A stretch of DNA of 64,000 nucleotides from VRUE01 sp963716245 (GTDB lineage: Bacteria > Actinomycetota > Thermoleophilia > Solirubrobacterales > 70-9). Where the stretch lies: contig OY970300.1 in assembly GCA_963716245.1 (NCBI GenBank), positions 1,054,001 through 1,118,000 on the forward strand, given 5' to 3'. Positions 8,527 through 15,671 of this stretch are shown here, one piece after another. Every line of letters begins with the position of its first letter. The stretch's first letter is position 1. A model generated the notes under the pieces. The model was not told where the DNA came from, made no database searches, and saw nothing but the letters and a program-made list of their open reading frames with translations. The position numbers were made by a program, and so were the translations under genes.

Positions 8527-8755
8527 GGCTGCTCTGGAAGGGCCCTGCATCGTCTGCGGCCACTGCACCCCCGACAAATCCCACGGCGGCGGCTTCCGCG
8601 GCGCCCGCCGCTACTGGCACTGGCGCTGCGGCGACGGCGAGGAGTGCGTGGTGCGCCGCAACGCCGGCAAACGCCGGCCGCGGCCCGAGGCCGAGGTCCG
8701 CGCCGAGTGGCGGGTGCGGCATCCCGCCAGCAGTGGGCAGGAGGCATCGCCTTGA
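8519..8755 (+). CDS. Small Cys-rich (zinc-ribbon-like) protein, 78 aa
   Basis: Small basic protein with CIVCGHC at residues 10-16 and two further cysteines at 37 and 43 in a WHWRCGDGEEC stretch, likely a zinc-binding fold. The C-terminal half is Arg-rich. Function not recognised. Small zinc proteins of this kind are common on actinobacterial phages and plasmids. It lies between the possible leader frame upstream and a gene whose TTG overlaps its stop (TTGA at 8752-8755). Confidence 0.6.
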   Translation: MTEAALEGPCIVCGHCTPDKSHGGGFRGARRYWHWRCGDGEECVVRRNAGKRRPRPEAEVRAEWRVRHPASSGQEASP

Positions 8756-8970
8756 AGCTGGCCGCGATCAGAGCCCGAGACATCGTCCTGGCCGACGTGC
8801 GCGGCGATCGCTTCTACGGCCTGGTCACCGAGCCGGTGGCGATGAACGAGGTCCTGCGCCGGCGGGTGCTGACGGTCAGCTCGCTGACCGGCCGTCCGAT
8901 CCCGACGCGCTTTCTGAGCGCCACCCAGGTGATCGCCCACTACCGGCGCGCCGCCGGCTCGCGCGACTGA
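8752..8970 (+). CDS. Hypothetical protein, 72 aa
   Basis: Not recognised. The TTG at 8752 overlaps the stop of the zinc-ribbon-like gene and is preceded by GCAGGAGG (8738-8745). The frame is open upstream to 8644, but that part is a shadow of the previous gene. The protein begins LKLAAIRARDIVLADVRGD and looks like a small beta-rich domain with a basic C-terminus. No cysteines or membrane helix. Confidence 0.55.
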   Translation: MKLAAIRARDIVLADVRGDRFYGLVTEPVAMNEVLRRRVLTVSSLTGRPIPTRFLSATQVIAHYRRAAGSRD

Positions 8971-8995
8971 GCGCCCTGGCGCCCCGATTCGAGGC

Positions 8996-9023
8996 GAGGG
9001 CGCGGCCCTGGCGCCGCGCCCTC
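8996..9023. other. Intergenic hairpin, 11-bp perfect stem
   Basis: GAGGGCGCGGC at 8996-9006 is the exact reverse complement of 9013-9023, with a six-base loop. It lies 27 bases before the strong ribosome binding site GAGAGGAGAG (9036-9045) of the next translation unit. No T-run follows. Plausible as a processing or stability element or an attenuator-like hairpin. Confidence 0.5.
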
Positions 9024-9049
9024 CCACATCCCCACGAGAGGAGAGCTTC

Positions 9050-9109
9050 ATGCAATACGACCAGTTGCCCGCGGGCCCGCCCCGCGGCGCACCCCCTCGC
9101 CGCCGGTGA
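9050..9109 (+). CDS. Possible 19-aa leader ORF before methylase gene
   Basis: ATG at 9050 follows GAGAGGAGAG (9036-9045). The frame encodes 19 residues, rich in Pro and Arg, and ends in a TGA overlapping the GTG start of the methylase-like gene (GTGA at 9106-9109). The methylase gene has no Shine-Dalgarno of its own, so translation probably arrives through this mini-ORF. Same arrangement as at 8455-8526. Confidence 0.45.
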   Translation: MQYDQLPAGPPRGAPPRRR

Positions 9110-9954
9110 GCGAGCCCTTGATGGCGGCGCAGCGCATCGCGGCCGCCGCCGAGCGCGCCTGGCACGGCGCCGGCGCCGGCACCGATGAGGGCGCCTGCGT
9201 CGGCGTCATCGCCGCGCTCGCCCTGCTCGGGCAAGCCGACCCGCAGGGGCCCGACCCCCGCGAGCAGATCCTCGAGCTGAGCGACGAGGAGATCGCCCAG
9301 CTCCTTAGCGAGGTCTGGTGCCTGTTCACGATCTCCCGCCCCGAGCTCGCGATGCGCTGCGGGCCCTTCGGGGAGTGGCTGAACGCAGAGCCGCTCGATC
9401 GCCACCTCCTCGCCGGCGCTGGCGCGGTCGCCCGCGCCGCGGTCAAGTCCGGCCTACTCGAGATGACCCTCGACCTCGAGGTCTCCCGCCAAGTCGACCT
9501 CCTCGGCTGCGTCTACACGATGATGCGCAGCCACAGCGCCAAGGCTGCGCGCGGCGAGTTCTACACGCCGCCGGGCGTCGCCGAGATGATGGCCCGGATA
9601 ACCCTGAGCAAGCTTTCGCCCGGGCAGTCGATCTGCGACCCGACGGCGGGGACCGGCGGACTATTGCGTGCCGCCGCCGCGGCCCTTCGTGCCGAGGGCG
9701 AGGACCCCCACGACTACCTCTGGTTCGGCTGCGACATCGCACCGGTCGCGGTCGCCGGGCTGGCGGTCAACGCCCACATCTGGGGCCTCGGGCCCCAGGT
9801 CGTGATCGGCTGCGCCGACAGCCTCGCCGAGCCCGACTGGGAGCAGCGGGCGCTGCGCGAGCAGCGCGAGGCGATCGAGGCGCAGCGCTCGCAGCTGAAG
9901 ACCGCCCAGGCGCTCAGCGCGATGAAGGTGCTGTTGGCCGGGGAGGCGATCTGA
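9106..9954 (+). CDS. N6-adenine DNA methylase-like protein lacking motif IV
   Basis: Resembles the HsdM-type N6-adenine methyltransferase fold. GEFYTPPGVAEMM (from residue 150) is the typical entry segment, and DPTAGTGGLL (178-187) is the S-adenosylmethionine-binding motif I. The catalytic NPPF/NPPY motif expected 60-90 residues later is not present: the protein continues GCADSLAEPDWEQ into a charged helix and ends at 282 residues. No target recognition subunit or endonuclease gene is adjacent. It may be a truncated or regulatory relative rather than an active methylase. GTG 9106 is coupled to a short upstream frame. Confidence 0.7.
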   Translation: MSEPLMAAQRIAAAAERAWHGAGAGTDEGACVGVIAALALLGQADPQGPDPREQILELSDEEIAQLLSEVWCLFTISRPELAMRCGPFGEWLNAEPLDRHLLAGAGAVARAAVKSGLLEMTLDLEVSRQVDLLGCVYTMMRSHSAKAARGEFYTPPGVAEMMARITLSKLSPGQSICDPTAGTGGLLRAAAAALRAEGEDPHDYLWFGCDIAPVAVAGLAVNAHIWGLGPQVVIGCADSLAEPDWEQRALREQREAIEAQRSQLKTAQALSAMKVLLAGEAI

Positions 9955-9974
9955 GCTCGCCCCGCCACAGCGAA

Positions 9975-9997
9975 GCGGGGCGGCACGGCCGCCCCGC
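9975..9997. other. Intergenic hairpin 1 of 3, 10-bp perfect stem
   Basis: GCGGGGCGGC at 9975-9984 and its exact reverse complement at 9988-9997 are separated by three bases, in the 198-base gap after the methylase-like gene. Part of a hairpin cluster running to 10099. Confidence 0.5.
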
Positions 9998-10035
9998 GCC
10001 TTCGCCCGAGAGCCCGGCGGCGCGCCGTCGCCGTC

Positions 10036-10074
10036 TGGAGCTGGTGCGGGCGGAGTTCGCCCGCACCAGCTCCA
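10036..10074. other. Intergenic hairpin 2 of 3, 17-bp perfect stem
   Basis: TGGAGCTGGTGCGGGCG at 10036-10052 is perfectly complementary to 10058-10074 around a five-base loop GAGTT. This is the strongest inverted repeat in the left block. It has no T-run, so a rho-independent terminator is doubtful. It could be a transcript-stabilising structure, a regulatory RNA fold or a protein-binding site. Confidence 0.6.
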
Positions 10075-10075
10075 A

Positions 10076-10099
10076 GGGCCCCGCGCCCCTGCGGGGCCC
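10076..10099. other. Intergenic hairpin 3 of 3, 9-bp perfect stem
   Basis: GGGCCCCGC at 10076-10084 pairs exactly with 10091-10099 around a six-base loop, one base after the 17-bp hairpin. The ribosome binding site of the next gene starts 37 bases downstream. Confidence 0.5.
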
Positions 10100-10152
10100 G
10101 AATCCAAAGGCGGCGGGCGCTGCCCGCAGTCGCGAGAAAGGAGGTGCCTGAC

Positions 10153-10461
10153 TTGAACGAGTCAGCAATCCTCGAGGCGCTCGCCTGCCCGAGCTGCGGC
10201 GGGCGCCTGGAGGCGGCGGCCAAGGTCTACTTCGACCTCACCGCCGCCGAGCGCCGTGCCGACGGCGAGCTCGCGATCACCGGTATCGAGATCGCCGAGC
10301 TGAACGACTCCTTCGAAGGCCACCCCGCCGCGATCGAGTCAGAGCTCGTCGTCTCCTGCGCGGAGTGCGGCGAGCAAGTCGAGTTCCGGCTCACCAGTGC
10401 CGCGCTCGCCCGCACCGAGTTCTACGGAGCCCAGCCAGCGGGCAGCCATGAGCCCCGCTGA
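10153..10461 (+). CDS. Zinc-ribbon protein, 102 aa
   Basis: Small acidic protein with two CxxC knuckles: ACPSCGG near residues 12-16 and SCAECGE near 75-79. The spacing is typical of a zinc ribbon holding one metal ion. No catalytic motif is seen. TTG 10153 is chosen because AAAGGAGG at 10137-10144 is eight bases upstream; a GTG at 10144 lies inside that site. The following gene starts within its last 14 bases. Function unknown; perhaps an element-encoded nucleic-acid-binding protein. Confidence 0.6.
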   Translation: MNESAILEALACPSCGGRLEAAAKVYFDLTAAERRADGELAITGIEIAELNDSFEGHPAAIESELVVSCAECGEQVEFRLTSAALARTEFYGAQPAGSHEPR

Positions 10462-10837
10462 AGAGAAGGAGATGAGAGAGACGGAGCAGATGAGCAAAGT
10501 GATGGAAGGGATGCGCCTGATCGCCCTGGGCGGGGAAGCGCACCGCACGGTCTGCGGGCTGGTCCAGCCCACCGACGAGGTCGACCCCAGCGAGGTCTTC
10601 GCCTCCGATGGGGCATGGTCGGAGATCCACTCGGCCTTCCCGGCGGCCGAGGCGCGCCCCGGCGAGGAGGTGCCGGCGGGGCCGGTGCCAGCGCCGGGCG
10701 CCGAGACGGAGCGGATCCTCGTCCTCGAGGACGGCGAGACCTTCTCGCCGCTCGAGGGCTGCCGGGTCTACGAGGTCCCTGCCGATTGGGGGACCGAGGA
10801 GATCGAAGAGGCGCTCGCCGAGGCAGGTCCCTCGTGA
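10448..10837 (+). CDS. Hypothetical acidic protein, 129 aa
   Basis: Not recognised. Starts at ATG 10448 inside the end of the zinc-ribbon gene. ATG 10472 and ATG 10490 are alternatives. A region with Ala/Pro/Glu bias lies near the middle. The C-terminal part (RILVLEDGETFSPLEGCRVYEVP) looks folded. The stop overlaps the GTG of the next gene (GTGA, 10834-10837). No cysteine pair, signal or membrane helix. Confidence 0.5.
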   Translation: MSPAEEKEMRETEQMSKVMEGMRLIALGGEAHRTVCGLVQPTDEVDPSEVFASDGAWSEIHSAFPAAEARPGEEVPAGPVPAPGAETERILVLEDGETFSPLEGCRVYEVPADWGTEEIEEALAEAGPS

Positions 10838-11364
10838 GCGACTGCAGGCGCCTGCGGATCCTGCGCGCCCTGATCGACGAGGAGGGCCCGGTCGACGGGA
10901 TACACAACGACGAGGTGCGGGAGCTCTATCGGAAGGGCGGGCCCTGTCCGCGCTACCTCGGCTGCACCTCGGAGGGCACCGGGGAGTCGACCTACCGCGA
11001 CAACCCCGACTTCTTCGCCGGCGAGCGGAGCCAGATGGCGCGCTGGCTCGCCTCGAGCTTCGCCGAAGGCTGGGCCGCCAACTGGGTCTGCGATCTCGAC
11101 CATCCCCGCGCGCCCGGCGGTGGGGCCCAGATTGACTGGACGGTCTCCGTCGAGCTGCCGGCCATCTCGACGACGCCGCTGGTGCTCGACTCGGCCAAGT
11201 TGATCCTCGCGGCCAACGAGGTCCTCGTCGAGCGCGAGGCGAGCCCGGCCCGCGCCGAGCTGGCCGCGGCGGTGACCGAGGTCGTCAACCGCAGCCTCGG
11301 TCGCGCGCCCTCAGAACGGTGCCGGACCGAGGAGCTGATTGGCGTCCTTCGCGCCGGCGCCTGA
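10834..11364 (+). CDS. Hypothetical protein, 176 aa
   Basis: Not recognised. GTG 10834 overlaps the previous stop. The open frame upstream of it (to 10615) is a shadow of the preceding gene. The protein has six cysteines, including GGPCPRYLGC around residue 36, and a helical C-terminal third. It could be a structural or enzymatic domain but no known motif was identified. It is followed by a 63-base gap and a new ribosome binding site. Confidence 0.55.
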   Translation: MSDCRRLRILRALIDEEGPVDGIHNDEVRELYRKGGPCPRYLGCTSEGTGESTYRDNPDFFAGERSQMARWLASSFAEGWAANWVCDLDHPRAPGGGAQIDWTVSVELPAISTTPLVLDSAKLILAANEVLVEREASPARAELAAAVTEVVNRSLGRAPSERCRTEELIGVLRAGA

Positions 11365-11427
11365 GCGCCGCGAAGGCACGCACCGAGCGCTCGCCGCGAG
11401 CGGGCGCCCACGACTCAAAGGAGGTAC

Positions 11428-11781
11428 ATGCGTTTGGACACGCACGAGAAGTTCACCGCGGCGATGAGGAAGCTGGCCGAGGAGCGAGACCTCGAACTCA
11501 TCGTCGAAGACACCTACCCGGGCTGCGGCTATTACTCGCTGCAGCCCCGCGCCAGCTTCGAGGCGGTGCTGCGCTTCCCCTTCGACTTTCGCACCGGCCA
11601 CTCGTCGTTTGCGGTGGGGATCGGCGACCCTGGGCCGCTCGGCCTGCGCGAGGGCGGCACCCCCTACAGCTGCGTGCGCGGCGGCGAGCACGACGAGGTG
11701 CTCGCCCGCGTCGCAAAGCTCCTCGACGAAGGCGCGCAGCCGCGCGCCGGCGCCGGCGCGCTCGCGGGGGCGGCGAGCTGA
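11428..11781 (+). CDS. Hypothetical protein, 117 aa
   Basis: Not recognised. ATG 11428 follows AAAGGAGG at 11417-11424. The N-terminus is a charged helix (THEKFTAAMRKLAEERDLELIVE) followed by a beta-rich segment with PGCGYYSL. Its TGA overlaps the ATG of the winged-helix gene by one base (TGATG at 11779-11783), so the two are co-translated. Confidence 0.6.
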   Translation: MRLDTHEKFTAAMRKLAEERDLELIVEDTYPGCGYYSLQPRASFEAVLRFPFDFRTGHSSFAVGIGDPGPLGLREGGTPYSCVRGGEHDEVLARVAKLLDEGAQPRAGAGALAGAAS

Positions 11782-12149
11782 TGGCCGCCGCGACCGTCGC
11801 GCCCCCGGCGCCCTCGCTCGGGGCGCTCGCGATTGACCTCGAGGCGCGCAGCGCCAGCGTCGAGGGCGCCGAGCTCTACCTGAGCGAGGCGGAATTCACC
11901 TTGCTCGCGGCGCTCGCCACCGAGCCCGGTCGCCTCTTTACCCCCGCCGAGCTGTTGGAGGCCCACTTCAGCGGCATGCCCGGTGTGAGCATCGCGCGGA
12001 TCGAGCGCCTCGCTGAGCGCCTCGCTCGCAAGCTCGAGCTGCGCGGGGCCGAGGGCCTGCTGCGCGCCGAGCCCGGCGTTGGCCTGGTACTCGAAGCGCC
12101 CGGGGCTGCCGGGCAGGAAGGAGCGGAGCGATGGGCGCCGATCTGCTGA
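11781..12149 (+). CDS. Winged-helix (OmpR/PhoB C-terminal type) DNA-binding protein
   Basis: Stand-alone winged helix of the type found at the C-terminus of OmpR/PhoB response regulators. The pattern is LSEAEFTLLAALATEPGRLFTPAELLE, then a recognition helix region SIARIERLAERLARKL, then the beta wing GVGLVLEAP. There is no receiver domain. The true start is ATG 11781, coupled by TGATG to the upstream gene; the longer frame from 11319 is a shadow. Probably a transcription factor acting on the element's own genes. Confidence 0.75.
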   Translation: MAAATVAPPAPSLGALAIDLEARSASVEGAELYLSEAEFTLLAALATEPGRLFTPAELLEAHFSGMPGVSIARIERLAERLARKLELRGAEGLLRAEPGVGLVLEAPGAAGQEGAERWAPIC

Positions 12150-12505
12150 TCACCGCGCTGATGCTCGACGAGCGCCGCGAGCCCGACTTCGAGGCCGCCG
12201 AGCGCGCCATCTCGGCGCTGCAGGGTCCCGACGTCACCGACCCAGACTGGTTCGACGGCCACGATCCCGACGAGTCCGAGGGGCTTGAGCAGATCCGCGC
12301 CGTGCTGCGCACCGACCTGCGCGAGCTGCGCGAGGCAATCGCCGGCTGCCGCGAGGTCGCCGAGATGATCGTGCGCGGCGCCCGCCTGTACCTGACCGGG
12401 GGAATGAGCTGGGGTGACGGCCCGACCGAGGCTTGGGACGTGATCGCCCGCCTGCGCGCGGTGCGTGGCGTCCTCGCCGCCGCCGGCTTCGAAGGTGAGG
12501 AGTGA
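12131..12505 (+). CDS. Hypothetical helical protein, 124 aa
   Basis: Not recognised. The start overlaps the winged-helix gene by 19 bases; GAAGGAGCGGAG just upstream of ATG 12131 provides the ribosome binding site. Mostly alpha-helical and acidic, with a central GGMSWGDGPTEAWD turn. No cysteine pair or membrane helix. A 111-base GC-rich gap follows. Confidence 0.55.
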   Translation: MGADLLITALMLDERREPDFEAAERAISALQGPDVTDPDWFDGHDPDESEGLEQIRAVLRTDLRELREAIAGCREVAEMIVRGARLYLTGGMSWGDGPTEAWDVIARLRAVRGVLAAAGFEGEE

Positions 12506-12616
12506 GCGAGGCGAGGGGCGGGCCACGGCACGCCCCGGCCCCGCGCCGCCCGCCTGGGCGTTGGGGCGACCGGCCGAGCCGAGCCCGGCAACCCTCTTGA
12601 GAGGAGCAAGCTGAAG

Positions 12617-12883
12617 ATGAGCGATAGAGCGCTCGCCGAGCGCGAGCAAACCGACGTCGACTACCGAGTCCAGGTCGCCTACACCGTTCCGGTGGAGGTG
12701 ATCGTCGACCTGAAGGAGGGCAGGGTCGACCGCGCGGTCGCAATCCACGAGGAGATCGCCCTCGACCATGAGGAGGGGGCGCACCAGGAGAGCACCCTTC
12801 ACCCGATCCCGAACGCGGTCGCCAAGCGGGCGACCGAGATCGCCGAGGCCGGCGAGTGGCCGGTCTGGGAGCACGGCTTCTGA
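12617..12883 (+). CDS. Hypothetical acidic protein, 88 aa
   Basis: Not recognised. ATG 12617 with GAGAGGAG at 12599-12606, somewhat far upstream. The sequence starts with a beta segment (YRVQVAYTVPVEVIVDLKEG) and ends in a helix. Its stop overlaps the next ATG by one base (TGATG at 12881-12885), showing coupling. Confidence 0.55.
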   Translation: MSDRALAEREQTDVDYRVQVAYTVPVEVIVDLKEGRVDRAVAIHEEIALDHEEGAHQESTLHPIPNAVAKRATEIAEAGEWPVWEHGF

Positions 12884-13512
12884 TGGGCGAGGGATTTCGC
12901 CTGAAGGGCGAGCCCGCCGAGCTGGGGCCGCGGCTCGAAGAGGACTTCGGCTGCCTCGATCAGTTTTCGGGCGCCGATGACCTGAACCGCGTGCTCGACG
13001 AACTGCGCGGGGCGACGGTCCTCGAGTGCCCGAAGGACCTGGAGATCCTCGTCTACCCGAGCGCGGCCGAAGAAAGCGACGTGGCGTTGATCACGGTCTT
13101 CTCGACCCGAAATCCGAACGCCCACGTCGTCGCCGCCTCCGAGGAAATGCGCAAGCTGGCGGACCGCGAGCTCTGGGAGGGTTCGGACATCGCCGCGCTG
13201 ACCACGGCGATCGTCAAGGGGGCGATCGGGCTCGCCAACGGCGCGATCGCCGCGGTGCGCGAGCTCGAGGAGTGCGGCTGCGGCCGCGCGGTCAGCGCCC
13301 CGGCGCGCTGCCCGGGCTGCGGAGCGGAGGACAACCTGCGCTTCGAGTACCGCTACGACCTGCTCGGCATCTCGCGCGACGGGACGCCGGTGCTGGCCGA
13401 GGGCGGCGAGCTGACCGACATCTTCTGCCTCGCCTGCGGCGAGGAGGTCGACGACGTCCTCGGGCCCGAGGGCCCGGTCCTCGCCGGCGCCGGAGGTGAG
13501 CGGCGTGCCTGA
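12883..13512 (+). CDS. Zinc-ribbon-containing hypothetical protein, 209 aa
   Basis: The N-terminal 125 residues are unrecognised. The C-terminal part has several cysteine knuckles: CGCGRA, CPGCGAEDN and FCLACGEE, so a zinc ribbon near residues 125-190 is likely. ATG 12883 is coupled to the upstream gene. The next gene begins inside its last codons. Function not identifiable; zinc-ribbon hypotheticals recur in this block. Confidence 0.55.
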   Translation: MGEGFRLKGEPAELGPRLEEDFGCLDQFSGADDLNRVLDELRGATVLECPKDLEILVYPSAAEESDVALITVFSTRNPNAHVVAASEEMRKLADRELWEGSDIAALTTAIVKGAIGLANGAIAAVRELEECGCGRAVSAPARCPGCGAEDNLRFEYRYDLLGISRDGTPVLAEGGELTDIFCLACGEEVDDVLGPEGPVLAGAGGERRA

Positions 13513-14050
13513 CTGGTGCTTCAACAACCTGATGGCGCGCGGCGCCGCCGAGCAGCTCGAGGGGCTGCGCGAGGCGGGGGCGGGCCCGGGCGGCGCGCTT
13601 GACTTCGAGCGCGTCGACCCGACCCCGCCCGAGCTCCTCGGCCGCCGTCCCGATCCCGACGCGGTGATGGTCGCCTCGCTTTGCGGGGCGGCGGAGGCCG
13701 AGGACCCCTACTCCTGGCGCGGCGCCCACTGGGGCTGCACCCGCCCGGCCGACCCCGACTCGGTCCGCCTCGAGGACTCCGAAGCCGGGGCTCTCAGCTT
13801 CCGGCTCTCGACGCCGTGGAGTCCGCCGGAGGGGATCGCGGCCACCCTGGCCGCCCGCTTCCCAGCTCTTGAGGTCGGGCTCGCCTTCTTCCATCCCGCG
13901 CGCGGCTTCGCTGGCGCGATCGCATTCGAGGGTGGCCGCGAGGTCAACCGCGAGGAACGCGAGCTCGACGACGAGCCGGGCATGCGCGAGCTGGTGATGC
14001 GCGAGTTCGGTGTGGCAGAGGCCACAGAACTGCTCGACCCCGCCGCCTAA
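13505..14050 (+). CDS. YubB/Api92-like ferredoxin-fold protein
   Basis: Matches the pattern of YubB (Api92-like) proteins, a family of unknown function common on plasmids and phages. It starts PDWCFNNLMARG (family: PNWCxNxL), has HWGCTRPAD in the middle (family: WGTKWD) and then LSTPWSPPEG (family: FxTAWSPP). Length 181 is in the usual range. GTG 13505 is chosen because GGAGG at 13492-13496 is eight bases upstream; GTG 13496 overlaps that site. Strong support for a mobile-element origin of the block. Confidence 0.75.
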   Translation: MPDWCFNNLMARGAAEQLEGLREAGAGPGGALDFERVDPTPPELLGRRPDPDAVMVASLCGAAEAEDPYSWRGAHWGCTRPADPDSVRLEDSEAGALSFRLSTPWSPPEGIAATLAARFPALEVGLAFFHPARGFAGAIAFEGGREVNREERELDDEPGMRELVMREFGVAEATELLDPAA

Positions 14051-14145
14051 GGCCGGGAAGGGCGAGGGCGCCTCGCTGTAGGTGCCCGGACCGGGCGCTG
14101 GTGGATGCCGCTCGGTCATCAGCTTCTAGATCGAAAGGAATGCAG

Positions 14146-14571
14146 ATGAGAGAGTTGAGACGAAGGGCAGCGCTGGTGCGCGAGCTCTGGAAGGCCAGCA
14201 AGGGCCGCCGCCGCGATGTCGCCATCTACGGTGGCTACGGAGATGAACAACCTCTGGCCGCCGGCGCTTTGCGCTCGGTGGGTCTCCGTGCGGCGCGAGT
14301 TGGCTCGGTTCGAGTGCCGTGGTCGGAGGTCAGGCGGGTGTTGGCCTGGCCAGACGTCCGCTGCCAGAACTGCCTGCGCGAGCACGGCGCTCTGGAGGAG
14401 TGCTTCCTCGGCGTGATCGCCGGCGTCCTCGTCGACCGCGGGATGGGCCACCTCCGCCCCGAGCTGTTGGCACGGGTCCACGTCGACGAGATGTGGGACC
14501 GCTACGGCGGTCCCGCCACCGACTGGCTTGAAGGTCACCTGCGCTGGCTGGAGGCGAACGATGCGGTGTGA
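14146..14571 (+). CDS. Hypothetical protein, 141 aa
   Basis: Not recognised. ATG 14146 follows GAAAGGA (14133-14139); ATG 14140 is too close to it. N-terminal basic helix, then VAIYGGYGDEQPLAAGALRSVG. A CxxC (RCQNCLREH) sits near residue 70. The next gene starts 11 bases before its end. GC content and codon bias appear lower from here to 15.4 kb than in the preceding genes. Confidence 0.55.
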   Translation: MRELRRRAALVRELWKASKGRRRDVAIYGGYGDEQPLAAGALRSVGLRAARVGSVRVPWSEVRRVLAWPDVRCQNCLREHGALEECFLGVIAGVLVDRGMGHLRPELLARVHVDEMWDRYGGPATDWLEGHLRWLEANDAV

Positions 14572-14923
14572 GCACTGCGGCTCGGAGGATCTGAGCTACG
14601 AGCGCGACGCCCTTCTCGTCGCGACGCCGCTTCGCCTCGAGGGCGAGGTTCTCGTCTTGGACATGGCGCCACGTCCGGCACCGCTTGACGATGTCCAGGT
14701 GTGCTGCCGGAAATGCGGCCGGGAGCAGCGCGGGGTGCAGTGGGAAGAGTGGCGCCCCGAGCAAGCCCCATCCCAGGCCGTCGTGGTCGAAGCCGAGGAC
14801 GCCTTGGACATGATCGTTGGTTACATCAACGAGCCAGGCGAATGCCAGGGCGCCGACTTCGTCGAATTCGTCTCCCAGTTGCTGCCTCGAACCGGCCGGG
14901 AGATCGTCGACTCCGATGTGTAG
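14561..14923 (+). CDS. Zinc-ribbon hypothetical protein, 120 aa
   Basis: ATG 14561 lies inside the end of the previous gene. CEHCGS at residues 3-8 and CCRKCGRE near residues 47-54 form a likely zinc ribbon that wraps a short beta hairpin. The C-terminal half has DALDMIVGYINEPGEC. Function unknown. It overlaps the following gene by eight bases. Confidence 0.6.
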   Translation: MRCEHCGSEDLSYERDALLVATPLRLEGEVLVLDMAPRPAPLDDVQVCCRKCGREQRGVQWEEWRPEQAPSQAVVVEAEDALDMIVGYINEPGECQGADFVEFVSQLLPRTGREIVDSDV

Positions 14924-15152
14924 TGGGGGCAGCGTCAACGGTGCGGGCGACCCCGCTGGGCCGTCCCTCTACAAGACGACGATCGTCATCTGGTCGGAGT
15001 TTTCCGGCGAGTCCGCCGAGTTGGAGCATCTTGCTCGCGAGGCGACCTCGGGCGACGCATACTGCTCGCGCTATCGCAGCGAGCATGTTGAGACGCCTGA
15101 GAGCGACCCAGCCTGGGACGGCACCGAGTTCTTCGCCACGGAGGAGCCGTGA
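14916..15152 (+). CDS. Small phage/plasmid-type protein, 78 aa
   Basis: Contains YKTTIVIWSEFSGE followed by LEHLAREATSGDAYCS, a layout I associate with small proteins of unknown function on actinobacterial phages and plasmids. ATG 14916 overlaps the upstream gene, and the stop overlaps the ATG of the next gene. No membrane segment. The function is unknown; the resemblance supports the mobile nature of the block. Confidence 0.55.
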   Translation: MCSGGSVNGAGDPAGPSLYKTTIVIWSEFSGESAELEHLAREATSGDAYCSRYRSEHVETPESDPAWDGTEFFATEEP

Positions 15153-15433
15153 TGTGCGCTCCCGGTGCAAAGGCAGCTTCCAAAGACGACGCGTGTGTCG
15201 ACGTTGGCCTGGTAGTCCGCGTGACCGATCGGGAGGCCCTAGAGGCCTATGCCCGAAAACGGTATGCAGCCTGTTGGTTCGACGAGGATTGGGAACCCGC
15301 CGATCTCGCGCAGGCAGTGCTCGAGGCGCTGGTGACTTCCAACCAGAACCCATCACCAGACGAGTACGGGATCGAAATCCTCGATTCCCGAGCCGCGGTA
15401 CGAACCACTCCCGGCGAGGACGGGAACGCTTAG
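15152..15433 (+). CDS. Hypothetical protein, 93 aa, last gene of the left block
   Basis: ATG 15152 overlaps the previous stop by one base; GTG 15149 is an alternative, and GAGGAG at 15141-15146 serves either. The product contains VVRVTDREALEAYARKRY and a segment ending PSPDEYGIEILDSRA. Not recognised. It is the last gene of the co-directional run begun at position 36 and is followed by a long hairpin between convergent genes. Confidence 0.55.
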   Translation: MCAPGAKAASKDDACVDVGLVVRVTDREALEAYARKRYAACWFDEDWEPADLAQAVLEALVTSNQNPSPDEYGIEILDSRAAVRTTPGEDGNA

Positions 15434-15574
15434 ACGCAGGGAATATCGGCTCATGAGGCTCAGGATCGACAGGGAGCGGGGGTCTGTCTTGCTCCTTGTC
15501 GATCCGAGCTTGGCGCCAGATCCACTTGTCCCTTTTTTTGCCCAAAACCAGGCACCAAGGGGAACCGCGGGATT

Positions 15575-15627
15575 AAGCGAAGCGGCCCGCCTCCCGCGGG
15601 AGGGACGGGAGACGGGCGGCTTCGCTT
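15575..15627. terminator. Long hairpin between convergent genes, likely bidirectional terminator
   Basis: The arms 15575-15596 and 15606-15627 (22 nt each, two mismatches) flank a nine-base loop. The left arm begins AAGCGAAGC and the right arm ends GCTTCGCTT. It lies in the 238-base space between the plus-strand gene ending at 15433 and the minus-strand gene ending at 15672, where a terminator serving both strands is expected. A short T-run at 15533-15539 is separate from the stem. Confidence 0.65.
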
Positions 15628-15671
15628 GGGTTTCCTTGCGATGGCATCGCTGCCAACTTGGTGAGGAAGCT

